A DNA stretch of 64,000 nt from Bacteroidales bacterium (GTDB lineage Bacteria > Bacteroidota > Bacteroidia > Bacteroidales > UBA932), in assembly GCA_004552965.1 (NCBI GenBank), contig SFMU01000003.1, positions 1-64,000 of the forward strand. The letters are read 5' to 3'. Of this stretch, positions 35,237-42,782 are shown piece after piece; position 1 is the first letter of the stretch; each line of letters starts with the position of its first letter. A program made the translations under genes and the position numbers. Under the pieces are notes generated by a model. The model did not search any database and had not been told where the DNA came from. It saw only the letters and a program-made list of their open reading frames with translations.

Positions 35237-36475
35237 TTACCTGACCTGCAGAATGCCTCCGCCGGGGAAGATTCCTTCTCTGGCGAAGCTTGTCCATGCG
35301 CGGACGAGGTCACGGCAGTTGTCTTCGTATTCCCTGTCTGTCATTCCTTTGAGGAACTTCGCGTCGGCCCATTCCGACCTGTCGCCGAGGAGGAAGGGGA
35401 GTTCGATGCAGTGGCAGGCGCCGAAGCGGTTGCCTTCCGGATGCCAGCTGATGAAATAGCGGGTCACTTCGATTCCGGCGGCTTCGAGCCTGGCGGCATA
35501 TTCCTCTGAAGGTTTGCTGAATATGCTCTCTGTCAGATGTCTGACTGCTTTCCTCCCGAGGAAGGTGCCAAGCAGCCGTCCTTTCTTGCTGACAAAGGGC
35601 GAGGCATCGTCCCCGGCATAGCCTATGACGATCTTCAGACCGCTGTTCCTGACCTGCTCGGGGATGTTGAGGAAGTCTTCCACCATCGGCATGAAAGTCA
35701 GTCCAGCCTTCATCCCGAGGATTTTCTCCTGGGCATCGAGCAGTTCGTCCACGGTGGCTTCTTCCGGGGCCTTGCGGAGCCGGCGCAGGAAGGCGCGGGT
35801 TATCCCGGAGGCTTCGGAAGGGGTGATTGTTATGCCCAGGGGAGCACTTTGGAGAATGGCCTTGCGGAAAGGAAGAGGCTCCTGGGCCGTGGCTATCAGA
35901 GCGGCTATCGACAGGGCTCCTGCCGACTGGCCGAAGACCGTGATGTCCAGGGGATTGCCTCCGAATTCGGCGGCATATTCACGGATCCACCGAAGGGCAG
36001 TCTTCTGGTCTTTCAGCCCGAGGTTGCAGATGCCGCTTCCGGGCAGGTAGAGGTAGCCCTGGGCGCCGAGCCTGTAGGAAATCTTGAAGACGACCACGTT
36101 ACCTTCCCTGGCCATCCTCTCGCAGCTGTAGCGCCTTTCCTCACTGCCTCCACGGACGAAGGAACCTCCATGTATCCAGACCATTACGGGAAGGTTGGAG
36201 CCGTGTTCCGGGGAATATGCCGACAGGCAGAGGCGTCCGTCTCCTACGACTGCCAGAGGTTCTCCGCCGTCGGAAGGGTTTGTCCTCGAAGTGCGCTGGG
36301 GGCAGACGGTCCCGCTGGCGGTTGCGTCGGTTCCGCTCTGCAACCTTTCCGGAACGGCCTCGCTGAAAGGCTGGTAGCGCGCATAGGTTATCCCTTTGAA
36401 CACCCGCACTCCATCCCTGAGGATGCCTTTGAGCATCCGGTTTGCGCTGAATGAATATTCTTCCGTTTCCTGCAT
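35237..36475 (-). CDS. Type-B carboxylesterase
   Basis: 412 residues, alpha/beta-hydrolase. FKGITYARYQPF near the N terminus, oxyanion loop VMVWIHGGSFVRGG near 95, nucleophile elbow TVFGQSAGALS near 180 and a late histidine in GACHCIELPF, where the family has its catalytic His. At 412 residues it is shorter than many type-B esterases (about 500). No signal peptide, so cytoplasmic. It could deacetylate or de-esterify sugars, but the substrate cannot be read from sequence. Divergent from thrB, with its own -7 box at 36506-36513. Confidence 0.82.
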   Translation of the reverse strand: MQETEEYSFSANRMLKGILRDGVRVFKGITYARYQPFSEAVPERLQSGTDATASGTVCPQRTSRTNPSDGGEPLAVVGDGRLCLSAYSPEHGSNLPVMVWIHGGSFVRGGSEERRYSCERMAREGNVVVFKISYRLGAQGYLYLPGSGICNLGLKDQKTALRWIREYAAEFGGNPLDITVFGQSAGALSIAALIATAQEPLPFRKAILQSAPLGITITPSEASGITRAFLRRLRKAPEEATVDELLDAQEKILGMKAGLTFMPMVEDFLNIPEQVRNSGLKIVIGYAGDDASPFVSKKGRLLGTFLGRKAVRHLTESIFSKPSEEYAARLEAAGIEVTRYFISWHPEGNRFGACHCIELPFLLGDRSEWADAKFLKGMTDREYEDNCRDLVRAWTSFAREGIFPGGGILQVR

Positions 36476-36505
36476 ATTCCTTCCTCCGAATCATCTTGGA
36501 AAGGT

Positions 36506-36513
36506 CAAAGTTA
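36506..36513 (-). promoter_or_regulatory. -7 element TAACTTTG for the carboxylesterase
   Basis: Minus-strand TAnnTTTG match 30 nt upstream of the ATG at 36475; no spaced TTG found. Confidence 0.5.
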
Positions 36514-36576
36514 GCAATCATAAACGAATATTATGCATTTTCCTCGGTCATATTCTTCCAAAGTTGATTTCCGTAC

Positions 36577-36607
36577 TTGCGATTCAGAACTTAAGTCCCT
36601 ACATTTG
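36577..36607 (+). promoter_or_regulatory. Bacteroidetes promoter of thrB
   Basis: TTG (36577-36579), 20-nt spacer, TACATTTG (36600-36607), 25 nt before the thrB ATG. Confidence 0.65.
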
Positions 36608-36632
36608 TCAGGTATATAAAACAACGAGAAAA

Positions 36633-37562
36633 ATGGTAGAACAGGTAACTGTCTTTGTCCCGGCTTCGATTGCGAACCTCGGTTGCGGTTTCGACATCAT
36701 GGGCATGGCCGTGGAAAGCGCTGGAGACATCCTCAGCATGGAAATGTCCGAAGGCGACGGAATTGAAATCATCAACAGGACGGACTATGACATCCCATCC
36801 AGTGTAGACGATAATGTGATGACTCCTTCGATACGCGCCATGCTGGCCGCTGCAGGAGTACGCAAGCATTTGAAAATCACTCTCATGTGCAAGATCATGC
36901 CGGGAAGCGGAATCGGCTCCAGCGCGGCTTCTGCCGCCGGTGCGGTCGTTGCGCTGAACACCCTTCTGGGGAACCGTTTCTCGGAAAAGGAGATGGTCGA
37001 GTTCGCGATGGAAGGCGAGGCTCTCTCCAGCGGCGGCGCAAAGCATGCGGACAACGTCGCTCCGGCGATTCTCGGAGGAATCGTCCTGATCTGTTCCTAT
37101 TCTCCTTTCGAATATATCAGGATCCCTTTCCCGGATTCTTTCTGCGCCGCAATAGCCCATCCGCGCATCACGGTCAAGACTTCCGAGAGCCGTGCCGTGC
37201 TTCCGAAGGACATTCCGCTTCATGATGCAATCCTGCAGTGGGCGAATGTGGGCGGTCTGGTGGCCGGTTTCATGAACAGGGACATGGGTCTTGTCGGCAG
37301 GAGCATGCGTGACGTTATTGTCGAGCCGTACAGGAAGCAGTTCATCCCGGGTTACGACGATCTTCGCGAAAAGCTTCTGGCCGCCGGTGCGAAGGCTTTC
37401 AACATCTCCGGTTCCGGTCCTTCTGTCTTCGCGCTGTGCGAGGATGAGGTCAAGGCCAGGGAACTCTGTTCGATAATGACGGAGCACTTCATGAGCCGCG
37501 GCATATTCGCTGATTCTCTGGTGGCTCACGGCGACAACAGGGGCGCCAGGGTCATCTTCTGA
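36633..37562 (+). CDS. thrB: Homoserine kinase
   Basis: 309 residues, GHMP kinase. VTVFVPASIANLGCGFD at the N terminus, ATP-binding PGSGIGSSAASAAG near residue 90 and the C-terminal NISGSGPSVFALCE. It phosphorylates L-homoserine to O-phosphohomoserine, the substrate of threonine synthase encoded next. The ATG at 36633 is supported by the promoter 25 nt upstream and by the position of the GHMP motif. Together with thrC it forms the threonine branch; aspartokinase/homoserine dehydrogenase (thrA) is not in the window. Cytoplasmic. Confidence 0.93.
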   Translation: MVEQVTVFVPASIANLGCGFDIMGMAVESAGDILSMEMSEGDGIEIINRTDYDIPSSVDDNVMTPSIRAMLAAAGVRKHLKITLMCKIMPGSGIGSSAASAAGAVVALNTLLGNRFSEKEMVEFAMEGEALSSGGAKHADNVAPAILGGIVLICSYSPFEYIRIPFPDSFCAAIAHPRITVKTSESRAVLPKDIPLHDAILQWANVGGLVAGFMNRDMGLVGRSMRDVIVEPYRKQFIPGYDDLREKLLAAGAKAFNISGSGPSVFALCEDEVKARELCSIMTEHFMSRGIFADSLVAHGDNRGARVIF

Positions 37563-37583
37563 TCCTGCAGGCCTGTTCCCATT

Positions 37584-37712
37584 GGCATATTCCGGTGGCA
37601 TATTCCTTTGGCATATTCATGACTTTCCCATGCCTGCCGGGCTGAAACGAATTGGCAGATTGCGGCGGCATATTCATTGATTCCAAATGCCTGCCGGCTG
37701 AAACATAAAACG
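37584..37712. repeat. Repeat-rich thrB-thrC spacer
   Basis: GGCATATTC occurs at 37584, 37597 and 37610 (13-bp period) and again at 37667. A larger unit, GGCATATTCAT followed by ATGCCTGCCGGGCTGAAAC, is present twice, about 57 nt apart. The spacer of 160 nt between the two threonine genes is unusually long for Bacteroidetes thr operons and consists mostly of these copies. No promoter element found. Confidence 0.65.
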
Positions 37713-37722
37713 AACTTTACAG

Positions 37723-39003
37723 ATGAAATTCTACAGTACAAGAAACAAGGACCTCCGCTGTTCCCTCAAGGAGGCTGCCATCATGGGGCTTGCTCCCGAC
37801 GGCGGTCTGTTCATGCCTGAGACCATCCCTTCAGTCGACCTTGATAAGGCGATGTCCTATGGCACTTTCCCGGAGATGGCTGCCTACCTCGCGTCTTTCT
37901 TCTTCGATGAATATTCATGCGAGGAACTGCTGGAGATGACTTCCAGGGCATTCTCCTTCGATGTCCCTCTTGCGCAGGTCGGGCCGGGGCTTCAGACTCT
38001 GGAACTTTTCCATGGACCTACTTTCGCATTCAAGGATGTCGGCGCCGGCTTCATGGGGCAGATGATGGGACGTCTGGCCGACAAGGGCAAGCCGATCAAT
38101 GTCATTGCCGCCACTTCCGGCGACACCGGCAGCGCCGTGGCCAATGGCTTCTACAAGGTGAACGGTGTCAATGTGACCGTCCTCTATCCGAAAGGGAAGG
38201 TCAGCCGTTTCCAGGAGAGTCAGATGACGACTCTGGGCGAGAACATCCATGCCGTGGCTGTGGACGGGTGTTTCGATGATTGCCAGGCAATAGTGAAGAC
38301 TCTGCTGTCCGACAGAGAGTTCCATGACGACTACAGGCTGACGTCAGCCAATTCCATCAACATCCTCCGCTGGATCCCTCAGAGTTTCTACTATTTCTGG
38401 GCTTACCGTCAGTGGAGGGAAAGTACTGGCCGGACCAGTCCGGTGGTTGTCGTGCCGAGTGGCAACATCGGTAATCTTGCTGCCGGTGTCCTGGCCATGA
38501 AGATGGGTCTCCCGATTGCTTCCTTCGTGGCTGCGAACAACACCAATGACACTTTCTTCCGTTACCTGCAGTCCGGTGAATATGCTCCGGCACCGACCGT
38601 CCCTACGGTCGCCAATGCGATGGATGTGAGCGCTCCGAGCAATTTCGAGCGGATCATGGATTTCTTCGGAAAGGACTGGAAGGCTGTAACCTCGCTTATC
38701 CGTGGCTGCGCATTCAGCGATGACGAAATCCGTTCGGCCATCCGTGAGATGAAGGAAAAGTTCGGCTACCTCAGCTGCCCTCACAGTGCAACTGGTTATC
38801 TTGCGGCGAAGAAGTTCGGGGTTGACGGTTTCTGGCTTTCGACTGCCCACTATGCGAAGTTCATCGATGTTGTCCGTGCGGCTCTTGGAGAGGACATCCC
38901 TCTGATCGAGCCTTTCGCCAGCATCAGCCTCCGTCAAGGCAGTTCTACCGAGGTTCCTGTCTCTTCCGCTGCAGTCGCTTCTCTGATAGCTTCCTACTCC
39001 TGA
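37723..39003 (+). CDS. thrC: Threonine synthase
   Basis: 426 residues, PLP-dependent fold type II. The PLP lysine lies in HGPTFAFKDVGAGF near residue 105, followed by AATSGDTGSAVANGF (phosphate-binding loop) and VVPSGNIGNLAAG. It converts O-phosphohomoserine to threonine, with ThrB supplying the substrate. The N terminus MKFYSTRNKD is typical of the bacterial long form. Cytoplasmic. The sequence after the stop (39004-39060) is a low-complexity run of TGGCT-type units. Confidence 0.93.
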   Translation: MKFYSTRNKDLRCSLKEAAIMGLAPDGGLFMPETIPSVDLDKAMSYGTFPEMAAYLASFFFDEYSCEELLEMTSRAFSFDVPLAQVGPGLQTLELFHGPTFAFKDVGAGFMGQMMGRLADKGKPINVIAATSGDTGSAVANGFYKVNGVNVTVLYPKGKVSRFQESQMTTLGENIHAVAVDGCFDDCQAIVKTLLSDREFHDDYRLTSANSINILRWIPQSFYYFWAYRQWRESTGRTSPVVVVPSGNIGNLAAGVLAMKMGLPIASFVAANNTNDTFFRYLQSGEYAPAPTVPTVANAMDVSAPSNFERIMDFFGKDWKAVTSLIRGCAFSDDEIRSAIREMKEKFGYLSCPHSATGYLAAKKFGVDGFWLSTAHYAKFIDVVRAALGEDIPLIEPFASISLRQGSSTEVPVSSAAVASLIASYS

Positions 39004-39110
39004 TCGGTTCCTGGCTGGTTGCTGTCTGGCTTCTGGCTGGCTTCAGTTCGGCTCCTGTCCGGTAAGCTGCTGCTTCAGAGTTCCGCCCGAAAATCTGGTC
39101 AATTTCATTG

Positions 39111-39148
39111 CTTGTGCTTCTGTTTGGCACAAGCGGGGTCTATCTTTG
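39111..39148 (+). promoter_or_regulatory. Promoter with an overlapping inverted repeat
   Basis: TATCTTTG (39141-39148) is a -7 element 22 nt before the small membrane-protein gene. Immediately upstream, CTTGTGC (39111-39117) and GCACAAG (39127-39133) form a perfect 7-bp inverted repeat at the position of the -33 region, a plausible operator. Confidence 0.5.
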
Positions 39149-39170
39149 CACTAAACAAAAAGATAGTGCC

Positions 39171-39419
39171 ATGTTAACCGCTTTGTCATCAGTTGTCCAG
39201 TTTGTCCTTGAAGTCATCATACTCTTCGGTCTTGTCGGGATTCTTGTTGCCATGAATGTCGAATTTGCCGTCGGAGAGTGGAAGCGCCTGAAGATGTCCG
39301 CACGCCTGCGCCTGTTGCGTGCATCCTTGTCGGCCAGGTTCCTCTATCGGCCCTCGGCCACGATTCCTTGTCCGCAGATGCCTTTGATGAAGACCCAGCG
39401 CTCAATCAGTGGAGTTTGA
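39171..39419 (+). CDS. Small single-helix membrane protein
   Basis: 82 residues from ATG 39171; an upstream in-frame start at 39108 would precede the promoter element and is rejected. One strong hydrophobic segment (residues about 6-32, VVQFVLEVIILFGLVGILV), then the basic tail KRLKMSARLRLLRAS. No family recognised. The good -7 box in front speaks for a real transcript; the lack of homology knowledge and the short length leave doubt. Confidence 0.5.
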   Translation: MLTALSSVVQFVLEVIILFGLVGILVAMNVEFAVGEWKRLKMSARLRLLRASLSARFLYRPSATIPCPQMPLMKTQRSISGV

Positions 39420-39421
39420 GT

Positions 39422-39482
39422 AGGGAATCTGGAATGAGAAATCTTCAAAAGATTCCCTGCGGCATCTTAAGAATCTCATTCC
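39422..39482. other. Two interleaved inverted repeats (pseudoknot-like or alternative hairpins)
   Basis: AGGGAATCT (39422-39430) pairs with AGATTCCCT (39450-39458), and GGAATGAGAAATCTT (39431-39445) pairs with AAGAATCTCATTCC (39469-39482, one bulge). The arms are in the order A-B-A'-B', so they form either a pseudoknot or two mutually exclusive hairpins. It begins 2 nt after the small membrane-protein stop. Confidence 0.5.
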
Positions 39483-39537
39483 GTTCCATCTTCCCTCCCT
39501 CGTGAGTCACATGGCTTACCGCTCGCGGTCCATTATC

Positions 39538-39920
39538 GATGCTCCAGCCGATGCTCCGCCCGATGCTCCGGCACGGCCACCCTGCCCACAGATATCTCAG
39601 TGGTATCCCCGCGTGGCGAAGGGGTCTTCTAAGCGGCCTTTGGCACGGACACCCTGTCCACAAGTATCTCAGTGGCATCTCCGCGTGGCGAAGGGGTCTT
39701 CAAACCGACACTCCGGCACGGCCACCCTGCCCACAGGTACCTCAGTGGCATTCCCGCGTGGCGAAGGGGGTCTTCTAAGCGGCCTTTGGCACGGCCACCT
39801 TGCCCACAAGTATCTCAGTGGCATCCCCACGTGGCGAAGGGGGTCTTCTAAGCGGCCTTCGGCACGGACACCCTGCCCACAAGTATCTCAGTGGCATCCC
39901 CGCGTGGCGAAGGGGGTGTG
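39538..39920. repeat. 72-73-bp tandem array, five copies, with a 12-bp prelude
   Basis: CTCAGTGG marks successive copies at 39596, 39668, 39741, 39814 and 39887 (periods 72, 73, 73, 73). Each unit contains CGTGGCGAAGGGG, TCTTCTAAGCGGCC, GGCACGG and CACCCTGCCCACA. Before it, CGATGCTCCxGC occurs three times in tandem (39538-39573). The period is not a multiple of three, so the long frame across it is not a repeat protein. Copies differ by single substitutions only, implying recent amplification. Unit size and lack of unique spacers exclude a CRISPR. Confidence 0.85.
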
Positions 39921-39985
39921 TATGGGGTATGGGGGCATAGGGGGTAGTAACGCGCTGCGAAATAGTGGTGGGCTTTCGCTTAGCG

Positions 39986-40456
39986 CTATTTCAGATCGTG
40001 GTTCATCAGACGGTATGAAGCCATCTCCTCATACTTCGTCCCCGGACGGCCGTAATTGGCATACGGATGGATCGAGATTCCTCCTCGCGGAGTGAACAAT
40101 CCGGTCACCTCGATGTACTTCGGATCCATCAGACGGATAAGGTCCTTCATGATGATGTTCACGCAATCCTCATGGAAATCGCCATGGTTGCGGAAGCTGA
40201 ACAGATAGAGCTTGAGGCTCTTGCTCTCGACCATGCGGACATCAGGGATATACTCGATGCGGATCTCGGCGAAATCTGGCTGCCCGGTGATCGGACAGAG
40301 ACTCGTGAATTCCGGACAGTTGAAACGCACCCAGTAGTCATTCTCCTGATGCTTGTTCACAAACGACTCCAGTACCTCCGGAGCATAGTCACTCTTGTAT
40401 TCAGTCTTTCTTCCGAGGCCCTTGAGCCCCTCCGATTCACGTCCTGGCATATTCAA
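39986..40456 (-). CDS. queF: 7-cyano-7-deazaguanine reductase (queuosine synthesis)
   Basis: 156 residues, unimodular short QueF of the tunnelling fold. Catalytic cysteine in FTSLCPITGQPDFAE near residue 53, QueF signature ESKSLKLYLFSFRNHG near 77, substrate glutamate in FHEDCVN, and FTPRGGISIHPYANYG near the end. It reduces preQ0 to preQ1 with NADPH for tRNA queuosine. No other queuosine gene is adjacent. Cytoplasmic. The ATG at 40450 is an alternative start. Confidence 0.93.
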   Translation of the reverse strand: MNMPGRESEGLKGLGRKTEYKSDYAPEVLESFVNKHQENDYWVRFNCPEFTSLCPITGQPDFAEIRIEYIPDVRMVESKSLKLYLFSFRNHGDFHEDCVNIIMKDLIRLMDPKYIEVTGLFTPRGGISIHPYANYGRPGTKYEEMASYRLMNHDLK

Positions 40457-40614
40457 AAACTAAAGTTTCGCAAATAAAAATGATCATCTGTCATCGAGAG
40501 GCCCATGCGGCATCCGGAACCATTTCCCGCCGCGCGGCTCCCAGCCGCGATGCTTTTCGACAGACTTGCAAATATACGAATATTCCGGCATTTTCAGCCA
40601 CTGACCGGGAAAGC

Positions 40615-42633
40615 CTAGAGACCGATGGTACAGGAAAGGCCGCCGATGAGCCAGATGCCGGGCTGAGGGATGTTGCCATAGTCGTAGTAGGTCCTGTTCA
40701 GCAGGTTCTGGCCTTCGACATAGAGTTTCAGCCCTTTCCAATTCCAGGCCCAGACAAGACGTGAATCCAGAACCGAATACGGCTTGTACTCCATCAGCGT
40801 CCCGGTCGGAACCGTGGCATCGTACTTTTCGTAGCTGCCATCCCTGTCGACATAGCGGAATGCGATGTTCCAGAAGAGTTTGCGAGCAAGACGCAGATTG
40901 GCTTCAGCGACAATCTTGTTCCGGACATATTCAAGGGCATACATCGATTCCACCCCTTCCTCCAGGTCCTTGTCCTGATCGATGTGGCTGTACGAGAGAT
41001 TGAGACTCTCGAGCGGAAAATCCTTGTTCCCGACTATCACAGGCAAATCAAGCCGCACAGAAACTTCCTCTCCCAGGGTGTTCAGCACAGTGTGGTTGAC
41101 ACTCTGCCAGACAGGATCCTGATCCGTCCTGAAATCCTTGATCCAGTCGATCATCTGCGAGCCGTGATGATAGTAGACGGAGAGAACCGCGCTGAATCCC
41201 GGACGATAGTACTTCAAGCCGCCTTCGAGAGACTGCATCCTTTCCGGCCTGAGATTCGGGTCAGCCTTGTGGCCTCCAACAGAATAATAAAGGTCTGTGA
41301 AAGTGGGAAGACGGAAAGAGGAGTTATAGGAAGCGTAAACCTTCCAGCCGTCCGCGAAACGGAAACTCATGTCTATTCCGGGATACAGGCCGAAGGTCTT
41401 GGATGTCGCGGTGTTCATCACGGCGCAAAGACCTCCCGAGACAGTGAAACGGCGGAGGATCAGACTGTGCTCAGCATAGAGGTTGAAATGATTCCTGGAG
41501 AGGCCGTTGGTGTAATGCTCGCCGACCTTCTCGGCAAGCGGTTCGCCAAGATTTGTGCTCACGACACCTTCCCTGCGGAACTCAAGTCCGAAGGAAGTGA
41601 CACCGGCACGGGTGTCGGCCTCAAATTCAAGATTGGAACCGAAAGTGTTCGTCCTGTGGTAGTTGAAAGGCACGACGGAGGCATCTCCGCGGAAGAGTTC
41701 AAACCGGTCGAATGCATTGTTCCAATAGACCGAAGGCTTGAATCTGAACACCTTTCCCTTAGTCTCACCCTTGATGGACAGGGTTCCCTTCCTGGTATGT
41801 TCGAACTGATCGTCGTATTTCGAGCTGTAGAAAGTGTTCGAACCGAAGTCCCTTACCGAGAAACCGCCCTGAAAGGTAAGGTTGAAGAGAGGGGCATCAT
41901 ATTCGGAAAGAAGAAAATATTTCTGTCCGCTGTAATCGCTGTTCAGTCCTCCCTCGAGGTTCCTGCTGTAGCCGTCCGAACGGACTGTTCCGACGCTTGC
42001 AAGAATGCCGAAGCGCCCTGCCGAATAGCTGTAGGCCAGATCGGTGTTGAATGTTCCGAAGGAGCCGCCCTCCACCTGTGCCGAAACAGAATTCGAGTCA
42101 GGTTTCTTTGTCACAACATTGACAGCACCGACAAGGGAAGAGGTGCCATAGACTCTGGAAGCCGGACCTTCGAGGACCTCGATCCGCTCGATCTGGGAGA
42201 GACTCACCGGGAAATCGGCCGCATTGTGGCCGGTCTGAGGGTCCGAAATGTTGATTCCGTTGAGCAGAATGGCTATCTGGTCGGAGGTACCACCCCGCAT
42301 GCTGATGTCGGTCTGCATGCCCATCGGACCTCTCTGACGGACATCCACCCCGGCAATCTGCTTGAGGAGATCGTTCACTGTCTTGGCTGGAATCGAGGCG
42401 ATGGCCACGCTGTCCATCACGGTCACGATCCTTGCGCTTGTGCCCAAAGCCATCGCCGTACGGGAGGCGTGGACAGAGACGGATTCCAGTGTCCTGACGG
42501 AATCGGCATCGGCGTAAGCAGGGACCGGGTCATCGGTGGAGACATAGACAGAAGAACTGGCAGCAGCGCCGGCAGAATTGGCCAGAAAAGGCAGCAGAAG
42601 CAGTGCGGGAATCAGGGTAAAAGTTCGTTTCAT
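40615..42633 (-). CDS. TonB-dependent outer-membrane receptor
   Basis: 672 residues with a signal peptide (LLLLPFLANSAGA). Plug domain residues about 45-175: ESVSVHASRTAMALG (TonB-box region), TDISMRGGTSDQIAILLNG and IERIEVLEGPASRVYGTSS. Then a beta-barrel of about 22 strands ending in PQPGIWLIGGLSCTIGL, with an aromatic-poor last strand. The layout is BtuB/FepA-like, not SusC, with no carboxypeptidase-like N-terminal domain. The substrate could be a cobalamin or siderophore, but no cobalamin riboswitch is visible in the 137-nt upstream spacer. Imports across the outer membrane with TonB-ExbBD. Confidence 0.88.
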   Translation of the reverse strand: MKRTFTLIPALLLLPFLANSAGAAASSSVYVSTDDPVPAYADADSVRTLESVSVHASRTAMALGTSARIVTVMDSVAIASIPAKTVNDLLKQIAGVDVRQRGPMGMQTDISMRGGTSDQIAILLNGINISDPQTGHNAADFPVSLSQIERIEVLEGPASRVYGTSSLVGAVNVVTKKPDSNSVSAQVEGGSFGTFNTDLAYSYSAGRFGILASVGTVRSDGYSRNLEGGLNSDYSGQKYFLLSEYDAPLFNLTFQGGFSVRDFGSNTFYSSKYDDQFEHTRKGTLSIKGETKGKVFRFKPSVYWNNAFDRFELFRGDASVVPFNYHRTNTFGSNLEFEADTRAGVTSFGLEFRREGVVSTNLGEPLAEKVGEHYTNGLSRNHFNLYAEHSLILRRFTVSGGLCAVMNTATSKTFGLYPGIDMSFRFADGWKVYASYNSSFRLPTFTDLYYSVGGHKADPNLRPERMQSLEGGLKYYRPGFSAVLSVYYHHGSQMIDWIKDFRTDQDPVWQSVNHTVLNTLGEEVSVRLDLPVIVGNKDFPLESLNLSYSHIDQDKDLEEGVESMYALEYVRNKIVAEANLRLARKLFWNIAFRYVDRDGSYEKYDATVPTGTLMEYKPYSVLDSRLVWAWNWKGLKLYVEGQNLLNRTYYDYGNIPQPGIWLIGGLSCTIGL

Positions 42634-42664
42634 CTATTTCTGAACAGGTTTTGGTTTTCCAGTT

Positions 42665-42672
42665 CAAAGTTA
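42665..42672 (-). promoter_or_regulatory. -7 element TAACTTTG for the TonB-dependent receptor
   Basis: Minus-strand TAnnTTTG match 31 nt upstream of the receptor ATG; the divergent operon's element lies about 100 nt away at 42769-42776. Confidence 0.5.
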
Positions 42673-42768
42673 ATCGCGCGAAACGGAATATCCCACCTCT
42701 TTCGTCCGAATTGTGACGAACGGACAAGGGTATTTGGCGAACGGGCAGGAGAAATCAAGAAAAAACGC

Positions 42769-42776
42769 TACCTTTG
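42769..42776 (+). promoter_or_regulatory. -7 element TACCTTTG for the surface-lipoprotein operon
   Basis: Exact TAnnTTTG match ending 6 nt before the ATG at 42783, so the predicted transcript would be leaderless or have a leader of 1-3 nt. No TTG at -33. Confidence 0.5.
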
Positions 42777-42782
42777 TTAGAT

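Noticed and set aside
39538..39920. CRISPR array
   Set aside because: The whole 73-bp unit is repeated, with no unique spacers and no cas genes nearby. The same holds for the 22-bp array at 58441-58636.
39502..40095. Long plus-strand open frame of 197 codons across the 73-bp array, proline/serine-rich
   Set aside because: The repeat period is not a multiple of three, so the frame shifts between copies. The frame also runs into queF on the other strand and resembles no protein.
42634..42782. Cobalamin riboswitch in front of the BtuB-like receptor
   Set aside because: The spacer is only about 140 nt and lacks a B12-box-like conserved segment; the substrate of the receptor stays open.
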